DNA from: Macrothele yani
Lineage: Eukaryota > Arthropoda > Arachnida > Araneae > Macrothelidae
Reading direction: 5' to 3'
DNA length: 64,000 nt
NCBI GenBank assembly: GCA_039090855.1
Contig: CM077007.1
Span: 14,247,515 to 14,311,514 of the forward strand
Shown: piece after piece, positions 47,083 through 58,556 of the stretch
Layout: every line of letters begins with the position of its first letter
Numbering within the stretch: position 1 is the stretch's first letter
Translations under genes and position numbers: made by a program
The notes under the pieces: model-generated
Database searches by the model: none
Told to the model about the DNA's origin: nothing
The model's input: only the letters and a program-made list of their open reading frames with translations

Positions 47083-47979
47083 TTGGACACCTGTCCAACA
47101 CCAAAGGTTTAACTTAATGTGCAAAACTGTATAATAACAGATTTAGGGCAACTTACCATTCTCTGGTTTTTGCTCCATATTTCACATTTCCAGCACGTGA
47201 GACAGCCGTGGACATAGTGTGTCACATGTTTCATAGAGGTAGCATGGGGGCTCTTTAACTTTTTCAGCTGAAGTCATTCACTTTTGTTACTTTCTATTCT
47301 TGGTCATTCTGGAGGCTTCATGTAGTAATAACCCGCATATATTACTTCATTTATAATAAAAAGGTGGTCACATCAAATATATCAACACAACATAGTTGCG
47401 GTCCTATTGTACATACCAACATTCATAAAACTATCGGGTTGTTTATCTCCCTTTGTCATACATACATGCCTTACATTCACACATTTCTTTATACACTAAT
47501 ACAACCTGCAAATACTCAAACAACTCACTATATACATATATACACATGACCCTATAACCTCAGTTAACTACATCTATGTTTTTATCAAAACAGCCTTCTG
47601 CTTGCTCATATCTCCTATTCTTTGTGAAAAGGCTTCGCAAAGGAGTTCTCCCATGCTGCTCTCTCCACCCTCAGCAAACACCTCAACCCAAATACTTTCT
47701 GCAGCTTTCTGCTACGCTACCATCCTCAGGGGGACGGAAACTCTAACTAATACTCACGGTATCTGCAGAGTAAGTGACTCCTCCAGGGCAACATCACCCT
47801 TCGAAGCTACGTTCTCATGGCTACTGTGGAGCGCCATCTCTTGTTGGCTTTAGATTTCAATTTTCTAATCTTTTTATTTTACTGTTTAACTCTTATTAAA
47901 TTCTTCCAGTTATTTCGTATTACATTTGGATCATTGTGGTTACATACTGCAATTCTATTTTTTTCAATCAACACAAATT
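47083..47979 (-). repeat. inverted arm of the PLE3 composite
   Basis: Inverted counterpart of about 48051-48925. It begins near the last codons of the GIY-YIG ORF (VCNHNDPNVI on the minus strand near 47935), passes through the 3' UTR, and runs on past the 3' end of the long copy for about 85 bases into sequence that matches the PLE 5' UTR after 48860. This shows it was copied from a tandem template. Confidence 0.85.
47695..47735 (-). ncRNA. hammerhead-like motif in the inverted PLE3 copy
   Basis: Minus strand: GUC (47735-47733), a few C, CUGAGGA (47729-47723), UG, a weak 4-bp stem GUAG/CUGC, A, then GAAA (47698-47695). The core box is exact in this copy. Confidence 0.42.
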
Positions 47980-48050
47980 CTGCAGAATTCCTGTTTTTTC
48001 AATCAACACAGATTCTGAATCTATTTGTGATTCAATCAACACAGATTCTG

Positions 48051-48925
48051 CAGAATCTGTGTTGATTGAAAAAAATAGAATTGCAGTATGTAACCACAAT
48101 GATCCAAATGTAATATGAAATAACTGGAAGAATTTAATAAGAGTTGAACAGTAAAATAAAAATAATTAAAAAATCAAAATCTAAAGCCAACAAGAGATGG
48201 TGCCACAGTAGCCATGAGAACGTAGCTTCGAAGGGTGATGTTCCGGAAGAGTCACTTACTCTGCAGATACTGTGAGTATTAGTCAGAGTTTTCGTCTCCA
48301 CTGGGGATGGTAGAGGAAAGCTACAGAAAGTACTTGGGTTGAGGTGTTTGCTGAGGGTGGAGAGCAGCATGGGAGAGCTCCTTTACGAAGCCTTTTCACA
48401 AAGAATAGGAGATATGAGCAAGCGGAAGGCTGTTTTGATAAAACATAGATGTAGTTAACTGAGGTTATAGGGTCATGTGTATATAGTGAGTTGTTTGAGT
48501 ATTTGCAGGTTGTATATAGTGTATAAAGAAATGTGTGAATGTAAGGCATGTATGTATGACAAGGGAGATAAACAATCCGATAGTTTTATGAATGTTGGTA
48601 TGTACAATAGGACCGCAACTATGTTGTGTTGATATATTTGATGTGACCACCTTTTTGTTATAAATCAAGAAATATATGCGGATTACTACATGAATACTTC
48701 AGAATGACCAAGAATAGAAAGTAACAAAAGTGAATGACTTCAGCTGAAAAAGAAAGAGCCCCCATGCTACCTCTATGAAACATGCAACACATGAGAGAAT
48801 GGTAAGTTGCCCTAAATCTGGGGCAACTTAACAAACCAGAGAATTGTAAGTTGTCCTAAATCTGTTATTATAGTTTTGCACGTTAAGTTAAACCTTGGGT
48901 GTTGGACAGGTGTCCAATATATGAG
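48051..48925 (+). repeat. direct truncated copy (pseudo-LTR) of PLE3
   Basis: Forward copy of the PLE3 3' end, matching 51285-52095 of the long copy. It starts in the ESVLIEKN codons of the endonuclease and joins directly to the 5' UTR of the long copy. A short local duplication is seen at 48795-48865: the phrase with gtaagttg and cctaaatctg occurs twice. Confidence 0.83.
48294..48329 (+). ncRNA. hammerhead-like motif in the direct PLE3 copy (core mutated)
   Basis: GUC (48294-48296), CUGGGGA in place of CUGANGA (48301-48307), stem GUAG/CUAC (48310-48313 with 48321-48324), then GAAA (48326-48329). The A-to-G change in the core would be expected to harm activity. Confidence 0.38.
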
Positions 48926-49330
48926 GAAACATGAATTTGAAGTACATGCATTAATCTTCAAGTGATCTCTTTCACGGGCAGTTGAAGGTACAAAATGTAT
49001 TTTCGTAGTCTATTTTCGAAGTGAGAATTAAAGGCAAATTACCGAATTTAAGCGTATTAAAATTTTGAAGTTCAGGAATGATTTCTTGTGACATGTTTGG
49101 ACTTGTCTCCAAATATTTGAGAATTAAAAGTAAGCCTGTGAATAAAAAGGATTGTGGTATTTTGCATACATGCCAGCGAAAAAGACTTGGTAATGAAATT
49201 GTGGTTAAAAGGAGGCAAATTTTTAGATTAATTGCTGTGTTTTGAATTATGGAAGCTTATATGCAACTGAAGCTATGCTCAATTTGATGGTACATGGAAG
49301 GATCGTATACTGGACATAACCTTCATCGAA

Positions 49331-51342
49331 ATTAATGAAATTGCTGAAAAAGAAGCTAATAACAAATTTTGTTACAGTTGAAAAAAATTAAATGCTTTAT
49401 TTGATGAACAGAAATCAATTAAACAACCTGTAAACAAATTCAATGTATATGAAAACCTTTCTGATAAGAATTTGAGTTATTCACAGAAAGCAGTGTTGCA
49501 AAAAGGAAAAAAGTTTGCTTTTTCACAAGAACTTCCAAAAACGTAAGAAATTATTCCTTGTCTTGAAGATATTCTCAGAAATATACCTTATTCCGAAAAA
49601 ACTGAAGTTGAGAATAAACTATATTGAGTATTCTCAAAAGAATTTAATACAAAAAACAACAAAAATTTTCATATAGAGAAAAAACTAAAATATGAAAAAA
49701 AAAAACAAAACAATTGTGGGATCTAAGAGATGACCCAGATATCAAATTCTGTGAGGCAGATAAAACTGGCCAAATTATTATACTTAACACTGAAGAATAT
49801 GATCAAAAAATGGCTGCTGTGATAGAGGAGTTAAATTGTACTGAGATACATAGGGATCCAACAGATGCCCAAATTAAATTCTTGTCTAATATTAGAAACC
49901 ATAGTACATTACCTGATGAAATAAAATGCTCATTTCCACCAATAGGTGCAAGCATACCACGTATATTTGCAAAAGTAAAGACACATAAAGAGGATGCACC
50001 TATGACATTGATTGTGTCAAAGAAAAACTCACCATTAATAACATTAGAAAAAAACATATATAAGTTCTTGGCACCAATGTTTATGAAGAATAAATTTACA
50101 GTTAAAAACACTTACGAATTTATTGAGAAAATTAGAAATGTAAAAACAGAGTTGAAAGATTTTTACATGGCAAGCATGGATGTTAAGTCCTTGTATCCAA
50201 GCACTCCTGTTCCTGAAGCTATAGAGGTTATCATTAAAAAATTACAAACTTTTAAAATATTAAATGACACACAGATTCATGAGCTCAAAAAAGTTTTATT
50301 CTTTTTGTATGAGAATATGTTTTTACTTATGATAACAAAATATATAAAAAAATTCAGGTGGTTCTATGGGTTCACCATTGTCAACTCTGTATGCGGAAGT
50401 TATGAATAGTATTAAAGAAAATATCCTGCACAGTATGGAAGAACAACCAGAGGTGTACTGTCGATACGTGGATGATATTTTCATTCTGTCAAAGTTGAAC
50501 GAGGAAGAACTGAAACAGTTAGCCAAAAACTACAACTCTTTGTACCCAACAATAGAACTTACTGTTGAAATTGAAGAACAAAATGTAATAGCCTTTTTAG
50601 ATGTTCAAGTAATAAAAACCAGAAATAATTTGCAATACAGAATGTACTGAAAGAAATCATATGTTCCAGTATTGATTCCTTTCAATTCAGCACACCCTAG
50701 TACTCAAAAATGTAATAGCTTAAAAACTTTGATCAAGAGAGCATATACACACTCTGCAAATGATCAGTTTGTAAATGAAGAAATTGAATTCATAAAAAAA
50801 ATTGCTGACAGTTTTGGTTATTCCAAACAATTAATAAAAAAAATAGAATATTGAAGTACAAAATAAGATAAATTATAAAGTTGTTCAAACTAAAAAACAA
50901 GCCAAATATATTAATGGTTTCCCATATTTTAAAGGTGTGACAACAGAAATCAATAAGATATGTAAAAAAATATGATGTTAAAATTGGAAGCAAAGTGAGT
51001 ACCATCAAGAATATGATGTCAAAAAATAACAATATCAGCAAATTAGAAAAAGCAGGCATGTACTCAATTCCTATTACAGAAAATCCTTCAATGTCATATA
51101 CAGAAAGTACCAAAAATAAATTAAAACACAGGTTGAAACAACATATAAAAAACTGGCAGAAAAAGGAAGAAAAAAACAGCACTCATTCAATACTGTCTGG
51201 CCAACCAACAATTTCCAAAATTTGACAAGATTGAAATAATAAAGAGTTGTAAATCTGAAAAACACCTCAGGATTGCAGAATCTGTGTTGATTGAAAAAAA
51301 TAGAAATACAGTATGTAACCAAAATGATCCAAATGTAATATG
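49331..51342 (+). pseudogene. PLE3 polyprotein: RT and GIY-YIG endonuclease, broken
   Basis: An N-terminal region is readable from about 49430 (KFNVYENLSDKNLSYSQKAV, then KGKKFAFSQELPKT) with stops. 49714-50409 is open: ADKTGQIIILNTEEY, IPRIFAKVKTHKEDAPM and DFYMASMDVKSLYPSTPVPE (RT motif A with the catalytic Asp). A frameshift leads to 50366-50650 with MGSPLSTLYAEVMNS (motif B') and CRYVDDIFILSKLNEEELKQ (catalytic pair intact). After a stop, KKSYVPVLIPFNSAHPSTQK continues in frame. The GIY-YIG part (50995-51225) reads AGMYSIPITEN and SYTESTKNKLKHRL: the usual SYIGST is SYTEST, losing the motif. LRIAESVLIEKN near 51270 holds the catalytic Glu. Dead, but all domains are identifiable. Confidence 0.88.
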
Positions 51343-51524
51343 AAATAACTGAAAGAATTTAATAAGAGTTGAACAGTAAAATAAAAAGATTAGAAAATCA
51401 AAATCTAAAGCCAACAAGAGATGGCGCCACAGTAACCAAGAGAACGAAGCTTCGAAGGTTGATGTTGTCCCGGAGGAGTCACTTACTTACTCTGCAGATA
51501 CCGTGAGTATTGGTCAGAGTTTTC

Positions 51525-51550
51525 GTCTCCACTGGGGATGGTAGCAGAAA
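51525..51550 (+). ncRNA. hammerhead-like motif in the long PLE3 copy (stem deleted)
   Basis: GUC (51525-51527) and CUGGGGA (51532-51538), then GUAGCAGAAA. Compared with the copy at 48294, about 12 bases including one stem strand are missing, so no stem II can form. Confidence 0.35.
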
Positions 51551-52111
51551 GTACTTGGGTTGAGGTGTTTGCTGAGGGTGGAGAGCAGCATGGGAGAGCT
51601 CCTTTACGAAGCCTTTTCACAAAGAATAGGAAATATGAGCAAGCGGAAGGCTGTTTTGACAACACATAGATGTAGTTAACTGAGGTTAAAGGGTCGTGTA
51701 TATATATGTATATAGTGAGTTGTTTGAGTATTTGCAGGTTGTATATAGTGTATAAAGAAATGTGTGAATGTAAGGTATGTATGTATGACAAGGGAGATAA
51801 ACAACCCTATAGTTTTATGAATGTTGATATGTACAATAGGACCGCAACTATGTTGTGTTGATATATTTGATGTGACCACCTTTTTGTTATAAATGAAGAA
51901 ATATATGCGGATTACTATATGAAGCCTCCAGAATGACCAAGAATAGAAAGTAACAAAAGTGAATGACTTCAGCTGAAAAAGTTAAAGAGCCCCCATGCTA
52001 CCTCTATGAAACATGTGACACTATGTCCACGGCTGTCTCAAGTGCTGGAAATGTGAAATATGGAGCAAAAACCAGAGAACGGTAAGTTGCATTAAATCTG
52101 TTCTTAGCAGA

Positions 52112-55105
52112 ATAAATAACATCAGTCTGTTTACCAAATTTATTGTTAATATGTCAAGCTGACCGGCTAAATTCATAAACTTAGGGTCCTGCACATTCAG
52201 TTTCTTACTTTACACATGTTTAGGAAATACTACAGTTCTACACAGATGGGCAGTACTGTAAGATATGACTTTAAAGAAAGATTATTTTGCAGAACACATT
52301 GCTTAGTTCAGAATTTAATGAAATGGACACTGGAACTTTTTACTATTAAATCAACAAATGTAGCATCAATAAATAATGATGCATTTTTTCTTAGTTTAAA
52401 TGATCATCATTAGCATTACTGCTATGGAGAAATGATCATGAAAGGTAGAATCTATAGCACATGATTCATGGTCAATTTTGTTTTCCTTTTTTAAAACATA
52501 GACCTACTCAGTTTCTTTGCTCTGGATTTAAAGAGATAGTTTTATTATAACATTTCGGAAAAGTGCAACCACGTAATTAGCAGAGTGATTACTGAGGCAC
52601 TTACTCAAATGAACATTAAATGGTCATCTATCTGGGTGTGCCACTGTGCATCTTGTAATACAGCAGAAAACCACATGGAGTCAGACAAGGCTTAAGACCT
52701 ACTGACAACAATAGCTGTGATAATCAATAAATTCATGTTCCCTGTGGGAAATGGATTAAACAGAATCACATACATAAATACATATCATTAAGCTGTTCTC
52801 TGAGATTCAGAGGTTAGCTCCTCAAAAAAAAAAGACAGTCCGCCAAGTAAACATTCAACTGATGGAACTAAAGACAGGTGTTTCAATCAGTTGAAATGTT
52901 TACTAAACGTAACGTGTTTAAATGTTTACAACAGACAGGTGTAAATGTGATGGCCAAACCTGGGTTTTGGACTGTAAGAATACCAGAAGGATATATAGAC
53001 ATGGTACCAAGTTCAAGGACTGTCACAGTACAAGACGCCCAATGTAAGTACACTACACCTTTCATCCTGCAACTACTGTTGTAAAATCTGCAAATTAGAA
53101 AAACGTTAATAATATATGCTGGCGTAAATCAGTAACATCTGTATATATGTCACCCTCATATGATAGCAAGTGCCCCCCCTCCCCTCCTCTTGGTTAATAT
53201 ATAATTTGAAAATTACAGCCAATGTGTGGAATATATAGCTATGTGGACTTTACAGCTCTTGGAGATAACGCGAGACAGACTCACCCATATACCAATGGGC
53301 AAATTCCCTCCAGATGTAAACGTGCAAAGAGTTTGTGTTTTCAACAATACAGTCTAGTAAATGGTGACAGTAAGTGTACATTACAGCATGTTTTTCAGCA
53401 GTGACATTTGAACAGGTCATGATATGTAATTTAGTTTGATGGAACTAGATTTTACTTACTGTTGGTGTATTAAACGTCTCCACTACTTCATACTCATAAT
53501 CTTTTCCTCAAGCAGGCATTCCTGAATCTGGTCCTCCCATGAATTTCCTTGGCTTTCCTTTAACTTTTTTTCCTGCCACTTGGGCTCAAAAAATTCTCTT
53601 AGTCGGCACCACATCACTCATTCTTTGTACATGGCGAAACCAGCTAAGAATATTAGAGTCCCCACCTTGCTAACAACGTTTTGCCTCACATTACACATCT
53701 ACAATGCTTCTTCATTCCTCACGTGATCAGAGCGTGTCTTGCCTCTCCCCCGCCCCATAAGTAGCGCATCTCCCCAGCACACAAATGACTATTGTCACAG
53801 TAAGAACAATTACACTTTCATATACAGCCATTCGTGACTTTGTGGAGGACCCATCATTCCTACTAAAGCAGCTATGACTTTCAAAAAACAATTCACTCAC
53901 CTACTAATTTCACCATCTTTGTTCTCTGTGTCAAACATACTTCCTAAATATACTAACTCATTCACCTGGTCAATCTCTGTGCTATTTGATTAAATAAAAT
54001 CAATGTGCACAAATTTAATAAGACAAAATTTACTAGTTTTGAAGTTAAGTGTTATAGCTTTAATTAGATAATACATCTACTCATAACTATTTGTTTCACT
54101 AGGAAATACTATGTATGCATAACTAGTACATACATCTGAAGCATTAGACCTAGTTTTACTGCAACATCAATTTTGATATTTCTTGCAAAATTTTTAAATC
54201 AGAAAATACTCATCATGTGTGCACCACTCACAACTAATCAGTAGAACTTCTCATAGGGATGGAGTTGTTCCAGAAAAGGAAGAAATCAAGCTGGGTGAAG
54301 AATATCAGCAGTAACATCAAACATTTCATCACCTTTTTACCTCACACTGCAATTTTGCATTTCCCTGAACCTTTCTGCAACAACCATTTACTACACACGA
54401 GATTTACAGTTTTCTGGTCTAAAGGTTTTCAATGCCAAAACAATGGCATTTCAATGTAATATCACACATGCAAAGGTTTCATTGAAAAATGTTGCATATG
54501 CTCAAGCACTTTCTGTTTTCTTAATTTTTTGAAAAATTCAAAAAGAAAAACTTCACGGAGGCAAAAGGAAAAGTATCTTTAAATAATATATATACACAAC
54601 CAATAATTTGATACCAATTATACTCAGGAAACAGCAGTTTAATTTATGCTTGTCAGTTAGATAACAGGAAAATACACAAGTAAATTTGACATGGTACTGA
54701 CAGTTAATGAAAATTATACTACTAGTTTATGCAGGAGTCAAAGGGTACACAAAGAAGAACACAACAAAACAAACAACCACTCAGCTGCCCATCTGGGAGA
54801 TGACATAAGTGCCTACTTGGAAATAAATAATGTGGCATATTAAATATGCTATTCTGCTATTCAACAGGAAAATCACAAGAACAGTAAAAACGCATATACA
54901 ATCGTGGCCATCGATAACAAGGCGAATTACAGCAAATTTACACACACTGAGAAGACATCAGTTTTTATAAATTTGATCTTTCGAATAATGTGTATAATGA
55001 AATCAATGACTTGTTTACAACACAATGCAAAACAATTACACTATTTTTGGGCACAGTGGGTACAATTTTAAAATTTAATGAGCTAGCTGATATAATGCCC
55101 CCCAT

Positions 55106-55107
<2 letters not shown>
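52112..55107. other. no recognisable gene
   Basis: About 3 kb of non-repetitive AT-rich sequence. Splice-like signals near 52934, 53043, 53220 and 53370 bracket two short ORFs, but the phases do not join (see rejected items). No motif recognised. Confidence 0.45.

Positions 55108-55150
<43 letters not shown>
55108..55150. repeat. (CA)n microsatellite
   Basis: An uninterrupted CA run of about 21 units. Confidence 0.97.
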
Positions 55151-55152
<2 letters not shown>

Positions 55153-56440
55153 TCTTTTACATTCATTCCTGTAGTGAGGGAACAAGCATAGTATCATGCA
55201 CTCCATTTTCTTTTCTTTATTTCCTTGGTTGGTTGCTTCTCATTCTTTCTGCTCCTTAATTGCTCTTTTTCCCACTCCCCACTCTACTCTTTAAAGAATT
55301 ATTGTTCTCTCCACTACACCCTACTCTTGAAAGCTGCTTGTGATGGGGAAAAATTAAAAGGGCACAGAAAAGTGGATAGCTAGGGCTGAGTGAGGTTTAA
55401 CAGTGCAGACAATCACCTTGCTTGTCTTCTTTGGGGTCTAGCTTGGTGGTAGCCCGGAATAAAAAACTACTGAAATAAGGCAATAAGATTTATGCTGAGT
55501 ATCAAAAAGAATACTGAAAGCAAGAAATCATCATTTGAAATGGCCATTGTTATTAAACTTTGCAGCACCATGCTAGACTTAATGAGTATGTGGTTTATAA
55601 AACATATGTTCTGGTTCCTTGAGAAAAATGAATGAATGAAATCGATGGCTACTGCAATTTTACCAGCAAAGTATGGCACTTGGCATGAAAATATCTCCTT
55701 TTCACTCACATAGAATTTAAGCTAGTTAGCAGTACGTAATTAAAAATGGGAAGTGAAAAAAAAAAATGTCGATATGGAGCTTCTAGGACTAGCAAATGAG
55801 AAGGCAGATACCATACTAGTTATCTGACAGAAGTGTTGAGGAAGTTCTACTATTCTTTTCACCACCTCCATAAGTGGAAACAATTGAAATAGAACAATAA
55901 TAATGTAACAAAGAATTCAGTGAGCTATTTGTGCATTTCTTTAGACAAAAAAGTCAGTGAAGAGATGGGTATGAAATTTGTGTAGCTCAGCTCAAGCAAA
56001 GTTCAGCAGTAAATTCAATTCATATAAGGCAGTAACAGAGTAAACTAAGCACATAATGTGGGCAATCTCTATGGCACCCACATCCTCAGCATACAGGAAA
56101 CTCTAACACAAGGACTGGAAAATTGCTGGGGGAAAAGGGAAAGGTCCTGTGCTCCAGCAGTTGTCAACTCCCATTTATCAGCAGTTTGTTGATAAGAGAA
56201 TGTCATTTTGGCATATCAACTTCAACCTAAGTAGCAACTATGGTGAGGACAAAGACAAATACGGAATGCATGCTATCTATATATTAAAAACACAGCGCCA
56301 TTTCTTTCTACAATTTGCCAGCGCCACATACTGGAGCGATTTTCACGAAATTTTTTTTCAAATGAAAGCTACTGACCCAGATTTGTCATCGCTAATTTTT
56401 ATTGTAATAAGTATTTTTTTTTATGTTACCATGGCATTTT
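55151..56440. other. no recognisable gene; start of a repeat unit
   Basis: Mostly unremarkable. From about 56274 (ctatctatatattaaaaaca) the sequence looks like the 5' end of the repetitive unit that continues into the tandem array. Such 'tctatatata' starts are seen in several non-autonomous element families, but I cannot assign one. Confidence 0.45.
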
Positions 56441-57302
56441 CTTTGTACAATCTGCTGCAAGTGGAACGATACATGGGAAATCGGGAACTACTTGAAAGCG
56501 TTCTGATTCGGTAGTACAGCCAAAAATAATAAAAAATATATGAAATAGTCAATGTCCACCAGAAAAAAGTAAGCTTCCCAATGGTGAAAGAATTATCCAA
56601 ATCGGTTCAGTAGAATTCTTTATATTATCGTGAACACTTTCTTTCACGTTGGGCGTTGTATGTAAGCAAAGCGGAACAATACAGGGAAATCGGGAACTAC
56701 TTGAAAGCGATCTGATTCGATAGTACAGCCAATAATAATAATAAAGAATAAACAAAATAGCCTGTGTCCACCAGAAAGAAATAAGCTTCCCAAGGGTGAA
56801 ATATTTATCTAATTTGGTTCAGTAGTTTTCAAGATCGCCTCAAACACACCAAGTTTCTCTCTTTATATATTATTAGTATTAGTACAGATAAACTAAATAG
56901 CCTATGTCCACCAGAAAAAAGTAAGGTTTCCAACAGTGAAAGAATTATTTATCCAAATCAGTTCAGTAGTTTTTCGAGATTAGTAAAAAAAAAAATCGTA
57001 TATTATCATGAACTACTTTCTTTCATGTTCGGTGTGATCAGGTTGTATGTAAACAAAGCGGAACGATACACAGGAAATCAGGAACCACTTGAAAGCAATC
57101 TAATTTGGTAGTACAAGCAAATATAATAAAAAATAATATAAGAATAATGAAACATAATAAAAAAAATAAAAAAAATAGCCTATGTCCACCGGAAAGAAAT
57201 AAGCTTCCCAACGGTGAAAGAGTTATCCAGATCGGTTCAGTAGTTTTTGAGATTACCCTAAACACACAAACAAAGTTTATCTTTTTATATATTAGTGTAG
57301 AT
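56441..57302. repeat. degenerate tandem array of ~200-base units
   Basis: Four diverged units at about 56450, 56661, 56885 and 57045. They share the phrases gcggaacgatac, gggaactacttgaaagc, tgtccaccagaaa, aagcttccca and atcggttcagtag, and the unit ends read ctttatatatta. The final phrase (atcggttcagtagtttttga, then a cacacaaaca stretch and tttatatattagtgtagat) resembles the 3' end of a widespread arthropod repeat. The third unit is shortened. Non-coding. Confidence 0.8.
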
Positions 57303-58144
57303 TATACAATGATACCAAAAAAAAAATTGTTAGAACCAAACTGGCAAAATAAAACACATTTTTAACTCCATTGTGCAGTTGTTATCTAGACATAATATCA
57401 TTTTGGGCCACTGAAAGAATGCCTCAACATTCCAATGCAAGCCCGTCAACAATGGGCAAGCACATGTTCATATACAATAATGAGAAACATCGTTAAATTT
57501 GTACATGAGTAGTTAGAAAAATTAATGGGAATATTATGAAAAAAAAATTTTGTTGGTGACCCTTTTTATACAATGCGCATTAATAATTTAACAATTTATT
57601 ATAGTTACACATTTTATTAAGATCCGTGCTACATGACAAGAAAAATTTCAGTCACACCTTCTTTTTCAACCGTGCATGGCACAGGTCACGGACAAGTATT
57701 CATCTTTATAAAGGATAGATCTTGTTCTATTTTTTATGTTTTGTTATACTGTCTGTCATTTGAAGATAGAAATAAATCTATATTTGGTAACTGATAGGAT
57801 GTATGTTAGTTTAGAGCTTTTAAAATTAATTGGAACCTCCGTAATGGAATGTAATTAGGTTAAGACATTTATGAAATAATAAACCTATAATTTGAAAAAA
57901 TGCTAAAAAAACCAACCCTTTAGACTACTGTTTTTTTTTTTTTTTTTTAGACTAGGCCTATAGAAAAGTGGGAACTTCGGAACCTTTAAGAGCTGACAGG
58001 AAAAACACAATGCACCTTAGTCTTGTGTTGTCCTAGAATAGGGAAATGCACTTTCACTATTACACTAAGCAAGATTTCATTATGTTCCCCAATCACACCA
58101 CAGTATTGGAGTGGTAGCAACATATTCTTAAAAATGGCTCTGTT
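57303..58144. other. no recognisable gene
   Basis: AT-rich sequence with a T-run at 57932-57948. No feature supported. Confidence 0.5.
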
Positions 58145-58192
58145 AGGGTTAAATATATTTTCAGAGAAAAACAAAAACTGTTTTTTTCTAAC

Positions 58193-58292
58193 TTAGGGCC
58201 CATTTTATAATAATATTTTAAGTCTTCCAGACTTCTGGAGATGTCAGGCATATCTACCTCTGGAAGTTCTAGTTGGAACACCCCCATCACTT
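58193..58292 (-). CDS. candidate duplicated exon (downstream copy), product unknown
   Basis: Second copy of the exon-like sequence at 58399-58498, 206 bases downstream in minus-strand order, with the same 3' splice-like site (ctcag at 58297-58293) and the same translation. If the exon is real, both copies could be included or used alternatively; each lies in a 95-98 codon open frame. The product is not known. Confidence 0.28.
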
Positions 58293-58398
58293 CTGAGTTG
58301 GAAGGGAGGGGGGGGCATGAAAGCATATGAGCAGTACACCACACACACACAGGGTTAAATATATTTTCAGAGAAAAACAAAAACTGTTTTTTTCTAAC

Positions 58399-58498
58399 TT
58401 AGGGCCCATTTTATAATAATATTTTAAGTCTTCCAGACTTCTGGAGATGTCAGGCATATCTACCTCTGGAAGTTCTAGTTGGAACACCCCCATCACTT
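58399..58498 (-). CDS. candidate duplicated exon (upstream copy), product unknown
   Basis: On the minus strand a pyrimidine-rich tract ending ccttccaactcag (58515-58499) is a good 3' splice site. The sequence after it translates as VMGVFQLELPEVDMPDISRS, then LEDLKYYYKMGPKLEK, in an ORF open across the whole repeat (58583-58287). The composition (acidic, Leu-rich, no low complexity) looks like real protein. I do not recognise the family. A donor site at the other end is weak (ctaa|gttaga), so the exon end is uncertain. It may be a host exon or a chance ORF; no neighbouring exon was found. Confidence 0.3.
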
Positions 58499-58556
58499 CT
58501 GAGTTGGAAGGGAGGGGGGGCATGAAAGCATATGAGCAGTACACCACACACACACA

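Larger units (their letters stand above)
47060..52102 (+). mobile_element. composite Penelope-like element PLE3: inverted copy, direct partial copy, long copy
   Basis: The 9 bases cttagcaga at 47051-47059 and 52103-52111 bound the whole 5.0-kb unit as one insertion. Inside, in order: an inverted 5'-truncated copy (47060 to about 47979, minus strand); a central block of about 70 bases with repeated endonuclease-end codons; a direct truncated copy (about 48051-48880) of the 3' end, acting as a pseudo-LTR; then a long forward copy with RT and GIY-YIG regions (about 48881-52102) ending in the same 3' sequence. This inverted-plus-tandem layout is known for Penelope in Drosophila. Its coding region is broken. 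Confidence 0.87.
58145..58556. repeat. 206-bp near-perfect tandem duplication
   Basis: 58145-58350 and 58351-58556 are the same sequence; the only differences I see are one G in a G-run (8 against 7) and the length of the CA run at the end. The near identity implies a recent event. On the minus strand each copy holds the same exon-like open frame. Confidence 0.93.

Noticed and set aside
47364..51879. Repeated small ORFs with MVTSNISTQHSCGPIVH as a gene family
   Set aside because: They are antisense readings of the PLE3 3' UTR present in its three copies.
52935..53404. Two short ORFs with acceptor- and donor-like signals (52934/53043 and 53220/53370) as exons of a host gene
   Set aside because: Joining them at the apparent sites gives a stop within a few codons in the phase required, and neither translation has a motif.
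54965..55259. ORFs rich in Thr-His or Cys-Val across 55108-55150
   Set aside because: They are translations of the CA microsatellite.
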